The translations under genes and the position numbers were made by a program. A stretch of DNA of 64,000 nucleotides from Nocardioides zhouii (GTDB lineage Bacteria > Actinomycetota > Actinomycetes > Propionibacteriales > Nocardioidaceae): positions 211,565 through 275,564 of the forward strand of contig NZ_SDWV01000004.1 of NCBI RefSeq assembly GCF_004137345.1. Direction: 5' to 3'. Positions 38,079 to 47,479 of the stretch are shown here, in pieces (positions within the stretch are counted from its first letter, which is position 1; each line of letters starts with the position of its first letter). The notes under the pieces are model-generated. The model made no database searches. It saw nothing but the letters and a program-made list of their open reading frames with translations, and was not told the origin of the DNA.

Positions 38079-39513
38079 CGCAGGTCACCAGCCTCACGAA
38101 CAGGTCGACGTACTGAGCCAGGTGGCGATCGGGAAGGTACTCCGATCGCACGCGCTCATGAGCCGCCTGCCCGAGCCGTGCCGCCAGGTCGTCGTCAGAG
38201 AGGAGGTGGTGCAGCACCGCGGCGAATGCGTCCAGGTCACAGGGGTCGGGCACCTGGAGGCCGTCGACCCCGTCGGTGATCTGGTCCCGGATACCGCCCA
38301 CCATGCTCGCCACCACCGGCTTGGACTTCCACATGGCTTCGGTCGCGGTGAGGCCGAACCCCTCGACCAGGCTCTTCTGGACGATCACGTGAGCGTGGCG
38401 CTGGAGCGCGTTGATCACGATGGCGTTCTCGTCCGGGTCGTCCATGGGCACGGACGCCAGGTGGACGCGTGACTGCACGTACGCCGGAAGGGCGTGCCAC
38501 TGCCGCCGACACTCGTCGAGCACCTCAGCGCCCTCCGGGTCGTCGGACACCCCGGCCACGGCCGGTCCCACCAGCATGAGGTGTGTGTCCCCCGGTCCAT
38601 GCCTGCGCAGCATCGTGGCGAAACCGGTCATCACGCCGGACATGTCCTTGAGGCGGTCCCACCGACTGACCTGCACCACGAGGCGCGCGTCGTGGGGAGG
38701 CGCCGGGCCGTCGAGCACGAGGCCGCCGGTGGCAGCACGGAGCCGGACCGTGCCCTGGGTGCCATCGCGACGATCGAAGGTCACCCGCCCGGACGGCACG
38801 ATGCCGGTGACCAGCCCGACGGTGGCCAGGAGGTTGTCGACGGCGTCCGCGGACGGCGTGAGGTTCTTGGCGGAGAACGGGTCGACCGAGGGGGCGATGA
38901 CGGCGACTCGTGCAGGGTCTGTCCACTCGGGGGCGTACGCGAGCCGGGAGAACACCAGGACCTCCGCCGGCTCGATCATCGGGCGCAGGAAATCCCATGC
39001 GAGATCTGTCATCTCGTTCGAGTCATCGCGCCCCACGTGGCACCTCCACGCGACATGGACACCTGCGCGGCGCAGACCCGACGCGAGGCCGGCCGTCTGT
39101 GGATCGTGGAGCAGGACGATGTCACGAGGTGCGAGCTGGGGCAGGATCTGCCGCAGGTTCGTTTCGAGGACGGCGCTGTAGTGCGCGCGTTCGGCGTCAC
39201 CGAGCCGGCCGCCGTCACCCGGCGCGCCGTGGAGCATGTTGTGCACCCGCTTGGTGATCGTGAAGAACGCGGCATCGGCGTCGAGCACGAGCCACCGGTT
39301 GTCCACCCCCGCTCCGTTGCCGTAGGCGAGCAACGTCTGCAGCATCTCGGCCACGCCCCCTCCGTGGGCCGTCGCGTTCACGTGCCAGATGGTGCGGTCG
39401 CTGAGGACAGCACGAGCGCGGGCTGCGCTCGCCTCGAGCGCTGCGGCTCGATCGGGAGCGAGCATCGCGCCCAGCTGCTCGAGCGGGACTGCTCTGACGT
39501 CGACCTCGATCAT
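38059..39513 (-). CDS. treT: TreT-like trehalose synthase / GT4 glycosyltransferase
   Basis: GT4 (GT-B fold) glycosyltransferase of 484 residues resembling trehalose glycosyltransferring synthase, which makes trehalose from NDP-glucose and glucose. The N-terminal fold has IWHVNATAHGGGVAEMLQ and IVLLHDPQTAGL, and CHVGRDDSNE lies in the acceptor domain. The donor domain has VVQVSRWDRLKDMSGV and the E-x7-E signature in VEGFGLTATEAMWKSKPVV. ATG 39513 has GGGAGGAGC further upstream. It lies 73 nt after the ABC-2 permease and overlaps the SRPBCC gene. A trehalose role would suit dormancy and desiccation stress. The family also has members with other acceptors, so substrate is inferred. Confidence 0.8.
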   Translation of the reverse strand: MIEVDVRAVPLEQLGAMLAPDRAAALEASAARARAVLSDRTIWHVNATAHGGGVAEMLQTLLAYGNGAGVDNRWLVLDADAAFFTITKRVHNMLHGAPGDGGRLGDAERAHYSAVLETNLRQILPQLAPRDIVLLHDPQTAGLASGLRRAGVHVAWRCHVGRDDSNEMTDLAWDFLRPMIEPAEVLVFSRLAYAPEWTDPARVAVIAPSVDPFSAKNLTPSADAVDNLLATVGLVTGIVPSGRVTFDRRDGTQGTVRLRAATGGLVLDGPAPPHDARLVVQVSRWDRLKDMSGVMTGFATMLRRHGPGDTHLMLVGPAVAGVSDDPEGAEVLDECRRQWHALPAYVQSRVHLASVPMDDPDENAIVINALQRHAHVIVQKSLVEGFGLTATEAMWKSKPVVASMVGGIRDQITDGVDGLQVPDPCDLDAFAAVLHHLLSDDDLAARLGQAAHERVRSEYLPDRHLAQYVDLFVRLVTCDEHPTC

Positions 39514-39586
39514 GAGCTACCCCTGGTCCGGGAGGAGCTCAGCGGCGGGCGACTGCCGTCGACGGTCGAAGCGGGGCGGGTCGACA

Positions 39587-40333
39587 TCAGACCACGTCCC
39601 GTCGCTGGACGGCGACCAGCCCGAGGCCCGCCGGGACCAGTGCCCATGCGGTGATGGCCACCAAGGCAGCCCCGAGGCTGACGGCAGCGTCGACCCCGGA
39701 GATCACGGCGAAGAGCGTCGGCGGGATCCAGGACCCGGCTTCAGCAACCAGCTGCGCGGCCAGCGGCGGAATCACGAACAGCACCAGCACGGCGACCGTG
39801 ACCGCACCGCCCACGTTGCGGATGATCGACCCGAGCCCGGCACCCAGGACGGCGCCGATGGCTCCGGCGAATGTGGTGGCGGCGAGGAGCCGGACGAGGT
39901 CGCCGGTCGACACCAGGAACGCGAACTCGGTGCTCGGCAACGCGAGGGCGACCCCGGCGATGACGAGAACCTGGCCGGCGCCTGCCAACGTCGCTCCGGT
40001 CAGCAGCACGGCGCTCAACTGAGCGAGAACCGCCCGATAGCGCTTCGGGGACGTCAGGAACATCGGCACCACGGTGTCGTGCCCGTACTCCCGAGCGACG
40101 GCAATCGCCCCGAAGAGGCTGGTGCCGATCATGGCGTTGGAGGCGAACGCCATCAGCGATCGCTGGTCCTCGGCGGTGGCGATGAAGGCCTTACTGCCGT
40201 CCATGTCGGTGGCGAACGCGACGACTGCGGCGTCCAGGCCGGCCACGACGACCAACACCATGAGGAAACCCCAGGGCAGCTTCGTGGTGCCGAGCTTGCG
40301 GATCTCTCCTCGGATGAGTCGTAGCGTGGTCAT
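39587..40333 (-). CDS. ABC-2 type transporter permease
   Basis: ABC-2 permease of 248 residues with about six hydrophobic helices (LPWGFLMVLVVVAGLDAAVV, TGATLAGAGQVLVIAGVALAL, LLAATTFAGAIGAVLGAGLG, GGAVTVAVLVLFVIPPLAAQ, LGAALVAITAWALVPAGLGL). The N-terminal LRLIRGEIRKLGTTK is a typical ABC-2 start. The ATG overlaps the ATPase stop by 4 nt. The pair forms one exporter; cargo is unknown. It is carried at the end of the arginine deiminase operon. Confidence 0.88.
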   Translation of the reverse strand: MTTLRLIRGEIRKLGTTKLPWGFLMVLVVVAGLDAAVVAFATDMDGSKAFIATAEDQRSLMAFASNAMIGTSLFGAIAVAREYGHDTVVPMFLTSPKRYRAVLAQLSAVLLTGATLAGAGQVLVIAGVALALPSTEFAFLVSTGDLVRLLAATTFAGAIGAVLGAGLGSIIRNVGGAVTVAVLVLFVIPPLAAQLVAEAGSWIPPTLFAVISGVDAAVSLGAALVAITAWALVPAGLGLVAVQRRDVV

Positions 40334-41265
40334 ACCGGTACGGCCGTCCTCTCGTTCTCGTGGACGGAACCCCGTGACTCGGCGGCGCTGTCATCGGTCG
40401 TCCAGTCCAGGAAGAGATCCTCGAGCGAACCGGCCTGGGGGGTCAGCTCATGCAGGGCGATGCCGGCGGCCAGGGCTCGATCACCGATCTCGCTGATCGC
40501 CAGCCCACGTACGACAAGCTCGCCCTCGCCACCGGTATGCACCAACGCACCGGCCGCTCTGAGCATCATCGTGAGCCGATCGGCTCCAAGGGTGCGCACC
40601 GACGTACCCGCCTGCCGCAGGGCGGACAGCTCGCCCGTGACGACGAGCCGCCCATGGTTGAGCACGACGACCTCGTCGGCCAGGTGCTCGACCTCGGCCA
40701 GCAGGTGGCTGGAGACCAGCACCGTGCCGCCTTCCGCGGCGCGCTGTCTCAGCAGGTCGCGGAGCCAGCGGACGCCCTGCGGATCCAGCCCGTTGCCAGG
40801 CTCATCGAGGACGAGCACCGGTGGATCCCCCAGCAGGGCCGCTGCCAGGCCGAGCCGCTGACGCATCCCCAGGGAGTACCCGCCCACGTGTCGGTCGGCG
40901 GCGTGCGTCAGCTCGACGGCGTCCAGCATGTGCGAGATGCGGCGAGGATCGATGCCGGCTCCGTCAGCGAGGACACGCAGGTGGTTGCGTCCACTGCGTC
41001 CGGGGTGGAAGGCATTGGGTTCGAGGACCACGCCGACGGAGCGGGCGGGATCCGCCATGTCGCGGTACCGCTTCCCGCCGATCGTGGCGTGACCGTGGTC
41101 CGGCTTGACCAGGTCGAGCAGGATCTTCATCGCCGTGGACTTGCCCGCGCCGTTCGGTCCCAGGAAGCCCGTCACCCGCCCGGGCAGGACGGTGAACGTC
41201 AGGTCGTCCACCACGACCTCATGGCGATAGCGCTTGGTGACGTTCTCGAACTCAAGCGTGTGCAT
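40330..41265 (-). CDS. ABC-2 type transporter ATPase
   Basis: ABC ATPase of 311 residues of the drug/antibiotic (DrrA/BcrA) type. Walker A GFLGPNGAGKSTAMKIL, signature YSLGMRQRLGLAAALL, Walker B PVLVLDEPGNGLDPQG and H-loop VLVSSHLLAEVEHLAD are all present. A C-terminal extension of about 80 residues is typical of the group. ATG 41265 has GAGGAG 6-7 nt upstream and overlaps the end of arcC by 14 nt, so the exporter is translated from the arc transcript. What an exporter adds to arginine catabolism is unclear. Confidence 0.92.
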   Translation of the reverse strand: MHTLEFENVTKRYRHEVVVDDLTFTVLPGRVTGFLGPNGAGKSTAMKILLDLVKPDHGHATIGGKRYRDMADPARSVGVVLEPNAFHPGRSGRNHLRVLADGAGIDPRRISHMLDAVELTHAADRHVGGYSLGMRQRLGLAAALLGDPPVLVLDEPGNGLDPQGVRWLRDLLRQRAAEGGTVLVSSHLLAEVEHLADEVVVLNHGRLVVTGELSALRQAGTSVRTLGADRLTMMLRAAGALVHTGGEGELVVRGLAISEIGDRALAAGIALHELTPQAGSLEDLFLDWTTDDSAAESRGSVHENERTAVPV

Positions 41266-42199
41266 GACGAGCTCCTCGTGGACGTGCGCCGGTGTGAGAC
41301 ATGCGGATCTGGGTTCCGGCCGTCCCGTCGACCACGTCACCGGTGGAAGCGAGCGAGCCGATGGCGGCGTGCATGCCGGTGTTCTCGACGAATCGGCAGG
41401 CGGCCGAGACCTTCGGCCCCATCGAGCCGTCCGGGAAGCTCCTGGACCGGAGCAGGTCGGGCGTGACCCGACGCATGAGTCGTTGCTGCGCGGTGCCGTA
41501 GTCGGCGTAGACCCCGTCGACGTCGGTCAGCATGACCAGCAGGTCAGCCTCCAGCGCCGTCGCAACGATCGCGGCGACGAAGTCCTTGTCGACGACGGCC
41601 TCGACCCCGGCGAGCCCGTGGTGTCCGGCGACGACGGGGACACCGCCGCCGCCGGCGAGCACCACCGTGGTGCCGATCGCGAGCAGGGCGCGTGCCGTGT
41701 CGAGCTCGACGATGCCCAGCGGCTGGGGCGAAGCGACGACGCGACGCCACCCCGCGCCGTCGCGACGTACGTCCCAGCCGTTGGCGCGGGCCAGCTCGTG
41801 TGCGCGCTGGCGGTCGTAGACGGTCCCGACGAACTTGGTGGGATTGCCGAAGGCCGGGTCGGCCGCGTCCACCAAGGTCTGTGTCACCAGGGTCACGACC
41901 GGGGTCGCCAACCCCGCGTTGCGCAGGCCCTGCTGGAGCCAGTACCCGATGACACCCTGCGTCTCCGCGACGAGGTCGCTGAAGGGGTACGGGTGCGTGA
42001 GCACCGGGTCGGCGGCGCTCTCGAGAGCGAGCATTCCCACCTGGGGGCCGTTGCCGTGGACAAGGACGAGCTCGTGCTCGTTCGCGATCTCGGCCAGGGC
42101 CGGAGCCGCTTCCGCCACGTGCTCGAGCTGGATGGCGGAGTCCGGACTCTCGCCTCGCCGCAGCAGGGCGTTGCCGCCGAGGGCCACGACGATCCTCAT
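41252..42199 (-). CDS. arcC: carbamate kinase
   Basis: Carbamate kinase of 315 residues, transferring phosphate from carbamoyl phosphate to ADP to give ATP, CO2 and ammonia. This is the energy-yielding last step of the arginine deiminase pathway. The N-terminus [15 protein letters not shown] and the motifs [24 protein letters not shown] and [22 protein letters not shown] are diagnostic. ATG 42199 overlaps the arcB stop as ATGA. Confidence 0.96.
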   Translation of the reverse strand: MRIVVALGGNALLRRGESPDSAIQLEHVAEAAPALAEIANEHELVLVHGNGPQVGMLALESAADPVLTHPYPFSDLVAETQGVIGYWLQQGLRNAGLATPVVTLVTQTLVDAADPAFGNPTKFVGTVYDRQRAHELARANGWDVRRDGAGWRRVVASPQPLGIVELDTARALLAIGTTVVLAGGGGVPVVAGHHGLAGVEAVVDKDFVAAIVATALEADLLVMLTDVDGVYADYGTAQQRLMRRVTPDLLRSRSFPDGSMGPKVSAACRFVENTGMHAAIGSLASTGDVVDGTAGTQIRMSHTGARPRGARHAHA

Positions 42200-43206
42200 C
42201 GGGTGTCGCCCAGGGTCGCGACCATGACGGCCTTGATGGTGTGCATCCGGTTCTCCGCCTGGTCGAAGACGATCGACGCCGCCGACTCGAACACCTCATC
42301 GGTGACCTCGAGGGCAGTGAGGCCGGTCGAACCGAAGAGCTCCTCGCCCACCTCCGTGCCGCGGTCGTGGAACGCCGGCAGGCAGTGCATGAACTTCACA
42401 TCGGGGTTTCCGGTGCCCCTCAACATCTCAGTGGTCACCTGGTAGGGCGACAGCAGCGCGATCCTGTCGGTCCAGGCCTCGACCGGCTCGCCCATCGAGA
42501 CCCAGACGTCGGTGTAGACGAAGTCCGCGCCCTCCGTCCCGCGTGCGATGTCGTCGGTCACGAGGATGCGCGCGCCCGTCGACTCCGCGATGCCCCGCGC
42601 TGCCTTCACGACGTCCTCGTCGTTGCCCAGCGACCCGGGAGCGACCATCCGGACGTCCATGCCGAGCATCGCACCGGCGACGAGGAGTGAGTTCGCGGTG
42701 TTGTCCCGCGCGTCACCGACGAAGGCGAAGGTGATCTGGTCGTCGGGCTTCGACGAGTGCTCGCGCATGGTGAGCATGTCGCAGAGCGACTGCGTGGGGT
42801 GCCACTCGTCGGTCAGCCCGTTCCACACGGGCACGCCGGAGAAGGTGGCGAGGGTCTCGGCCGTCGCCTGGCTGAAGCCGCGGTACTCGATGCCGTCGTA
42901 CATCCGTCCCAGCACACGTGCGGTGTCGGCCGCTGACTCCTTGTGACCCATGTGGGAACCCGCCGGATCCAGGTAGGTCACGTGTGCGCCCTGATCGTGC
43001 GCAGCGACCTCGAACGCGCATCTCGTGCGGGTCGAGGCCTTTTCGAAGATCAGCGCGATGTTCTTGCCGCGCAGGTGCTGTTGCTCGGTCCTGCTGCGCT
43101 TGGCGGACTTGAGCTGGGCGGACAGGTCCAGAAGTGTGCGCCACTCGTCGGGGGTCAGGTCCAGCTCCTTGAGGAAGCTGCGACCCCGCAAGGTCGTCGC
43201 GGTCAT
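42196..43206 (-). CDS. arcB: catabolic ornithine carbamoyltransferase
   Basis: Ornithine carbamoyltransferase of 336 residues; in this pathway it phosphorolyses citrulline to ornithine and carbamoyl phosphate. Markers are the carbamoyl phosphate loop [33 protein letters not shown] and the ornithine-site MHCLPAFHD. The position between arcA and arcC, with 4-nt overlaps at both ends, and the length favour the catabolic ArcB role over the biosynthetic ArgF role. ATG 43206 overlaps the arcA stop as ATGA. Confidence 0.96.
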   Translation of the reverse strand: MTATTLRGRSFLKELDLTPDEWRTLLDLSAQLKSAKRSRTEQQHLRGKNIALIFEKASTRTRCAFEVAAHDQGAHVTYLDPAGSHMGHKESAADTARVLGRMYDGIEYRGFSQATAETLATFSGVPVWNGLTDEWHPTQSLCDMLTMREHSSKPDDQITFAFVGDARDNTANSLLVAGAMLGMDVRMVAPGSLGNDEDVVKAARGIAESTGARILVTDDIARGTEGADFVYTDVWVSMGEPVEAWTDRIALLSPYQVTTEMLRGTGNPDVKFMHCLPAFHDRGTEVGEELFGSTGLTALEVTDEVFESAASIVFDQAENRMHTIKAVMVATLGDTR

Positions 43207-44432
43207 GCGGACACCGCCTCGCGCTCGATGGGGCAGGTCATGCACCGGGGCCCACCACGTCCTCGTCCGAGCTCCTCGCCCACCACGGGGACGACCCTGA
43301 TCCCTTGGTCAGCGAGGTAGGCGTTGGTCGCGACGTTGCGTTCGTACCCGAGGATCACGCCCGGTGCGACGGCGAGGAAGTTGTTCCCGTCGTCCCACTG
43401 CTCACGCGCGGCGCCCATCTTGTCGATGGGTGTCTTGAGGATGCGCAGGTCGTCGACGCCGAGCACCTCTGCGACGACCGGGAACAGCTCGGAGTTCTCC
43501 TCGATCTTGAAGTCACCGCCGTCCCCCATCGCCTTCAACGTGAACGAGCGCAGCTCCGCGGGCAGGAACGGATAGACGCAGAATGCGTCGCGATCGATCA
43601 TGGTCATGACCGTGTCGAGGTGCATGAAGGCTCGCTCCTTCGGCAGCTCGACCACGATCACGGTGTCGACGTTGCCGGACTGGAAGAGGCTGCGCGAGAG
43701 GATCTCGACCCCCTGTGGGGTCGACCGCTCCCCCATGCCGATCATCACGGCGCGGTTGCCGATGACCGTGATGTCACCACCCTCCACCGTGGCGGTGTCG
43801 TGCGCCGATGAATCGTTGCCGTAGAGGTAGTTCATCTGGGTAGCGGCGAACATCGGGTGGAAGTTGTAGACCACACGCGAGTTGATCGTCTCCCGCTGCC
43901 GTGCGGGCTTGGCCATCGGGTTGACCGACACACCGTCGTAGATCCACGCGGAGTTGTCGCGCTGGAAGAGGTGGTTGGGCAGCGGCCGCAGCAGGAAGTC
44001 GTCAGGGGCGAGGTACTCCATCAGCAGGCTCGGGGCATGAAGGAGCGCGGCCACGTCGCGCTTGAGCACCCCGCCGATCAGGAGACTGGCAAGGATGGGC
44101 GCCGGCGTCGAAGCCACCAGCTCGTCGAGCGGCGCGTCCAGGGCCGGCCCGAAGCGTGTGGCGGTCGTCAGGCGCTCCTGGAGGAACGTCCGCGCGCCGG
44201 TTTGGTCGAGCGCCTCGGCCAGGAGCGTCTCGAACTCGTGCACCAGGACGCCGCCCGCCTCCAGCTGACCGACGAAGGCGGCATGCTCCAGCCGCGCGCG
44301 GTCGGCCCATATGACGTCGTCGAACAGGAGCTCCTCGACGTTGGCAGGCGTGAGCCGGGTGAGCTCGAGACCGGGGCGGTGGACGATGGCCTGCTTGAGC
44401 AGTCCGACTTCGGAATCGACGTGGAACGACAT
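43203..44432 (-). CDS. arcA: arginine deiminase
   Basis: Arginine deiminase of 409 residues, hydrolysing arginine to citrulline and ammonia. The N-terminus reads [19 protein letters not shown] and [16 protein letters not shown]. The catalytic sites include [15 protein letters not shown] and the [19 protein letters not shown] loop. The nucleophilic Cys is in GGPRCMTCP, 13 residues from the end. Homologues usually have GPRCMTMP, so the second Cys here is a small variation. ATG 44432 has GAGAGG upstream; the longer open frame to 44960 is antisense of the permease gene. A 35-nt gap separates it from the permease. Confidence 0.96.
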   Translation of the reverse strand: MSFHVDSEVGLLKQAIVHRPGLELTRLTPANVEELLFDDVIWADRARLEHAAFVGQLEAGGVLVHEFETLLAEALDQTGARTFLQERLTTATRFGPALDAPLDELVASTPAPILASLLIGGVLKRDVAALLHAPSLLMEYLAPDDFLLRPLPNHLFQRDNSAWIYDGVSVNPMAKPARQRETINSRVVYNFHPMFAATQMNYLYGNDSSAHDTATVEGGDITVIGNRAVMIGMGERSTPQGVEILSRSLFQSGNVDTVIVVELPKERAFMHLDTVMTMIDRDAFCVYPFLPAELRSFTLKAMGDGGDFKIEENSELFPVVAEVLGVDDLRILKTPIDKMGAAREQWDDGNNFLAVAPGVILGYERNVATNAYLADQGIRVVPVVGEELGRGRGGPRCMTCPIEREAVSA

Positions 44433-44467
44433 GGGTGCCTCTCGATCGGTGGGTCGTGCCGTGGGGC

Positions 44468-45871
44468 TCATCGGTAGTCCGGGACGGCGTCGGGTGCAGT
44501 CATCGAGCCGCGCATGCGCAGGTAGACCGGGATGCCGACCACGGACGCGGCGCCGGCCATCAGGAACGGGCCCCAGACGACGTACCAGGAGGAGCCGGTG
44601 TTCCGGGAGTAGTAGATGAACGCGATCGAGACGACGAGGGAGATCAGGGCTACTGCCATGTCCAGGTAGAACCGAGGCGCGTGTCCCCGCTGGTGGTCGT
44701 GCCACCGCCAGCTGATCTGGGCGAGGGCGGAGAACGCATAGGGGATGGCGGAGGTGATGCCCGTCATCAGGACGAGCGTCGTGAAGACGGTGGCCCCACT
44801 GGCACCGACGTAGCTGATGACGACGGCCAACGAGGCGAGGGCGGTCGAGGTGATGATGCCGAAGGCCGGGACGCCACGGCTCGAGAGCTGACCGAAACGT
44901 CGCGGGAACAGACCGTCCTTGGCAGCGGCCAGCGGCATCTCGGCCACGATCATCGTCCACCCGTTGAGCGCACCGATCCCGGAGACGATCACGGCGAGGG
45001 CGACGAGCGTCCCGGCCCAGGAGTCGCTGCCGACGATGGCATCAGCCGCTGCCGAGTACGAGGCCTTGTTGTCGTCCAGAGCCAGCGCGCCTGCGGGCAG
45101 GATCCCGAAGACCGCGACCAGCGAGAGCATGTAGACGGCGCCGCTCGCGAGCGTGCCGAAGATGGTGGAACGCCCGACGTTGCGCGCGGGCTCGCGCACC
45201 TTGGCGGCTGCCACGGACGCCGTCTCGACGCCGAGATAGCTGAACAGGCAGATGGCCATGGCCCCGCCGACGGCTGCGATGTTGCTGTCACCGCTCGTGT
45301 TCCACGGGGTGAAGTTGGCGGTCGAGATGAAGAAGAGGCCCACGGTCGACATGAGGGCCAGGGGAATGAACTTCAGGACCGTGGTCCACACCTGGAAGAC
45401 GCCCATGTTGCGCACACCCGTCAGGTTCACCGCAGCCGGGATCCACAGGCCGACCAGGGCGATGAGGATCGACCATCCGACGGCGCCGTCCTTGTTGACG
45501 AAGGTCTCGACGTAGTAGACCCACCCGACCGCGATCGCGGCGTTGCCGGCCCAGGCGGTGATCCAGTAGGACCAGGCATTGCTGAATCCGAGGCCGTTGC
45601 CGAAGGCGGCGCGCGCGTACGCATAGGGACCACCGTCGGCCGGCAGCCGGCGCGACATCACCGAGAACATCATGGCGAGGGCGACCGCTCCGACCGTGGC
45701 AATGCCCATGGCGGCGAGGCTGATCGCTCCGTAGGACGCGATGGCGTACGGCAGGCTGAAGATGCCCACCCCAATGATGCTGCCCATGACCAGCGCTGTC
45801 GACTGGGGCAGCTCGAGCAGCTGGCGTACATCCGCCGGAGCCTTCGCCGAGCGATCCTGCACCTGCGTCAT
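44468..45871 (-). CDS. APC-family amino acid permease, probable arginine/ornithine antiporter
   Basis: Amino acid permease of 467 residues with about 12-13 helices. The first helix region is LVMGSIIGVGIFSLPYAIAS, with the glycine-rich G-x-G-I-F motif of the APC family. SRRLPADGGPYAYARAAFGN and FSYLGVETASVAAAKVREPARN follow. The family includes arginine/ornithine antiporters, and its place as first gene of an arc operon supports exchange of arginine for ornithine, the role of ArcD. I chose ATG 45871 (MTQVQDRSAK); the 47 codons upstream are non-conserved. It is divergent from devR, and DevR-like boxes lie at 45943 and 46013. Confidence 0.9.
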   Translation of the reverse strand: MTQVQDRSAKAPADVRQLLELPQSTALVMGSIIGVGIFSLPYAIASYGAISLAAMGIATVGAVALAMMFSVMSRRLPADGGPYAYARAAFGNGLGFSNAWSYWITAWAGNAAIAVGWVYYVETFVNKDGAVGWSILIALVGLWIPAAVNLTGVRNMGVFQVWTTVLKFIPLALMSTVGLFFISTANFTPWNTSGDSNIAAVGGAMAICLFSYLGVETASVAAAKVREPARNVGRSTIFGTLASGAVYMLSLVAVFGILPAGALALDDNKASYSAAADAIVGSDSWAGTLVALAVIVSGIGALNGWTMIVAEMPLAAAKDGLFPRRFGQLSSRGVPAFGIITSTALASLAVVISYVGASGATVFTTLVLMTGITSAIPYAFSALAQISWRWHDHQRGHAPRFYLDMAVALISLVVSIAFIYYSRNTGSSWYVVWGPFLMAGAASVVGIPVYLRMRGSMTAPDAVPDYR

Positions 45872-45942
45872 GACATCTCCTCCGGCAGAGGTGGGCCTCC
45901 GTCCATGGACTTCACGCAACCAGCAGCACGGAGGTCTCGTCA

Positions 45943-45956
45943 GGGCCGAACGACCC
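45943..45956 (-). promoter_or_regulatory. DevR-like box before the arc operon
   Basis: GGGCCGAACGACCC, a full match to GGGNCNWWNGNCCC. It is 71 nt from the permease start and 134 nt from the devR start. Confidence 0.7.
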
Positions 45957-46012
45957 CTCGGGTCGGGCAACGTCCTCAGGAACGTGGGGCCTGTGCGTGT
46001 CCGCCACGACAA

Positions 46013-46026
46013 GGGACCTTCGACCC
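46013..46026 (+). promoter_or_regulatory. DevR-like box before devR
   Basis: GGGACCTTCGACCC, one of the best copies in the window, 64 nt upstream of the devR ATG. It suggests positive autoregulation, as in mycobacterial DevR. With the box at 45943 it frames the divergent devR-arc promoter region (70 bp between starts). Confidence 0.72.
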
Positions 46027-46090
46027 TGTTCCGGTCGTCGCGGGCGGGCTATCCATGAAGGTCAGCCCACTTGTTCCGAGGCGGAGGACC

Positions 46091-46732
46091 ATGACCACGA
46101 GCCCGATCCGCGTGTACCTGCTCGACGACCACGAAGTCGTCCGGGGCGGCCTGCGTGCCCTTCTGGAAGGTGCCGGCGACATCGAGGTGGTCGGCGAGTC
46201 CGGGTCGGCGGTCGATGCCACCCACCGGATCCCGGCTGTCCGGCCGGACGTGGTCGTCCTCGACGTGCGCCTCCCCGACGGATCCGGCGTGGAGGTCTGC
46301 CGGGCCGTACGGGCCGTCGATCCGTCGATCCGAGCGCTGATGCTCACGTCGTACGCCGACGACGAGGCGCTGCTGGCAGCGGTCATGGCCGGCGCCTCCG
46401 GCTATGTCCTGAAGGAGATCCGCAGCTCCGACCTCGTCTCTGCCATCCGCCTGGTGGCGTCCGGGAAGTCCCTCATCGACCCGTCGATGACCGCCACGCT
46501 GTTGGAGCGCATCCGCGTCGGGCCATCCTCACCCCCGGAGCTGGCGTCCCTGACCGCCCAGGAGCAGGTGCTCCTCGGCCACATCGCGGAAGGAATGACC
46601 AACCGCCAGATTTCAGAGGTGATGTTCCTGGCCGAGAAGACCGTCAAGAACTACGTCTCCAGCGTGCTCTCCAAGCTAGGGCTCGAGCGACGAACCCAGG
46701 CCGCCGTGCTCGCGTCTCAGCTGCTGCGCTGA
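46091..46732 (+). CDS. devR: DevR/DosR-like response regulator (NarL/FixJ family)
   Basis: Response regulator of 213 residues. Receiver domain (about 6-125): acidic pair D12-D13, phospho-acceptor D58 in VVVLDVRLPDG, T86 and K108. A linker precedes the LuxR-type HTH (about 150-210) with LTAQEQVLLGHIAEGMTNRQ and the recognition helix region AEKTVKNYVSSVLSKLG. K183, K186 and N187 there align with the DosR residues known to contact the GGGAC half-site (K179, K182, N183), and RRTQAAV follows as in DosR. This is the strongest evidence that the repeated boxes are its targets. ATG 46091 has GGCGGAGG just upstream; an in-frame ATG at 46055 is less well placed. Orphan next to the arc operon; the likely partner kinase lies at 24746-26380. 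Confidence 0.93.
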   Translation: MTTSPIRVYLLDDHEVVRGGLRALLEGAGDIEVVGESGSAVDATHRIPAVRPDVVVLDVRLPDGSGVEVCRAVRAVDPSIRALMLTSYADDEALLAAVMAGASGYVLKEIRSSDLVSAIRLVASGKSLIDPSMTATLLERIRVGPSSPPELASLTAQEQVLLGHIAEGMTNRQISEVMFLAEKTVKNYVSSVLSKLGLERRTQAAVLASQLLR

Positions 46733-46765
46733 TCAGCACATCCCCGGGCTCAGGGGGCTCGTAGG

Positions 46766-46779
46766 GGGCCGTTAGACCC
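46766..46779 (+). promoter_or_regulatory. DevR-like box before the GNAT gene
   Basis: GGGCCGTTAGACCC, a full match to GGGNCNTTNGNCCC. It ends exactly 35 nt before ATG 46815. Confidence 0.72.
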
Positions 46780-46814
46780 TGTCGGTCCGCTCACACCCAG
46801 ACCAGAGTGGCGCC

Positions 46815-47414
46815 ATGCCGCCTACCGCTCCTCCGCCCACAGTCGTGTTCCTGCGTGACGGGCGGGCTGCTGAGGTTCGCGCATTGGCACAGTCCGATCG
46901 GACCGAGGTGGATGCGCTTCATGCCAATGTCGGCGATGACTCGTCGCGGCTTCGTTTCTTCAGCGTCGGACGAGCGGCCGGCCAGAGGTACGTCGACCAC
47001 CTCTTCAGTCAGAGCGGTGACACGTTCCTCGCACTCGTCGTGACCCTCAACGGTCATGTCGTTGGCGTCGCTGCGGCCGAGCGCCTCACGGCCGGATCGG
47101 CGGAGGTCGCTTTCCTGGTCGCCGATCCCGAGCGCGGCCACGGCATCGGCACCCTGCTGCTCGAACATCTGGCATCGAGCTGTCACGAGCAAGGGATCAG
47201 GCAGTTCATGGCCGACATGCCGCCGGAGAACCATCGGATGGTGCAGGTGTTCAACGACGCGGGCTACGCCATCACGCGGGCGAGCGAGCCGGGCCTCCTC
47301 ACGTTCGAGCTCAGCACAGAATCCGGTGAGCAGTCACGCCGGGCCACCGGGATGCGGGCGTCCGTCGCCACCTTGGCTGCTTCTCGTTCCGTGGCAGAGC
47401 CTCTTGCCAGATGA
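46815..47414 (+). CDS. GNAT-family acetyltransferase (Pat-like)
   Basis: GNAT protein of 199 residues. The early region VFLRDGRAAEVRALAQSDRTE and LRFFSVGRAAGQRYVDHL resembles the acetyltransferase module of Pat-type protein lysine acetyltransferases. The acetyl-CoA loop is VADPERGHGIGTLLLEHLA, followed by DMPPENHRMVQVFNDAGY. The regulatory cyclic-nucleotide or CoA-ligase-like domain that such enzymes often carry is absent, so it is a single-domain form. The substrate is unknown; acetyl-CoA synthetase or a stress protein is possible. There is no clear ribosome site before ATG 46815, fitting a leaderless start 35 nt after a DevR-like box. The stop overlaps a downstream ATG (47411) by 4 nt. Confidence 0.87.
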   Translation: MPPTAPPPTVVFLRDGRAAEVRALAQSDRTEVDALHANVGDDSSRLRFFSVGRAAGQRYVDHLFSQSGDTFLALVVTLNGHVVGVAAAERLTAGSAEVAFLVADPERGHGIGTLLLEHLASSCHEQGIRQFMADMPPENHRMVQVFNDAGYAITRASEPGLLTFELSTESGEQSRRATGMRASVATLAASRSVAEPLAR

Positions 47415-47479
47415 CCGTGCACCCTCACATCGCAGGCTCCCGCGCAGTTGCTCGAGCCGTACGACCCCGAAGGACGACC

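Noticed and set aside
44433..44960. Upstream extension of arginine deiminase
   Set aside because: Antisense-like composition inside the permease gene; the family N-terminus begins at 44432.
44435..46090. Long open frame leading into devR
   Set aside because: It is antisense to the arc permease with shadow composition; DevR similarity starts only at 46091.
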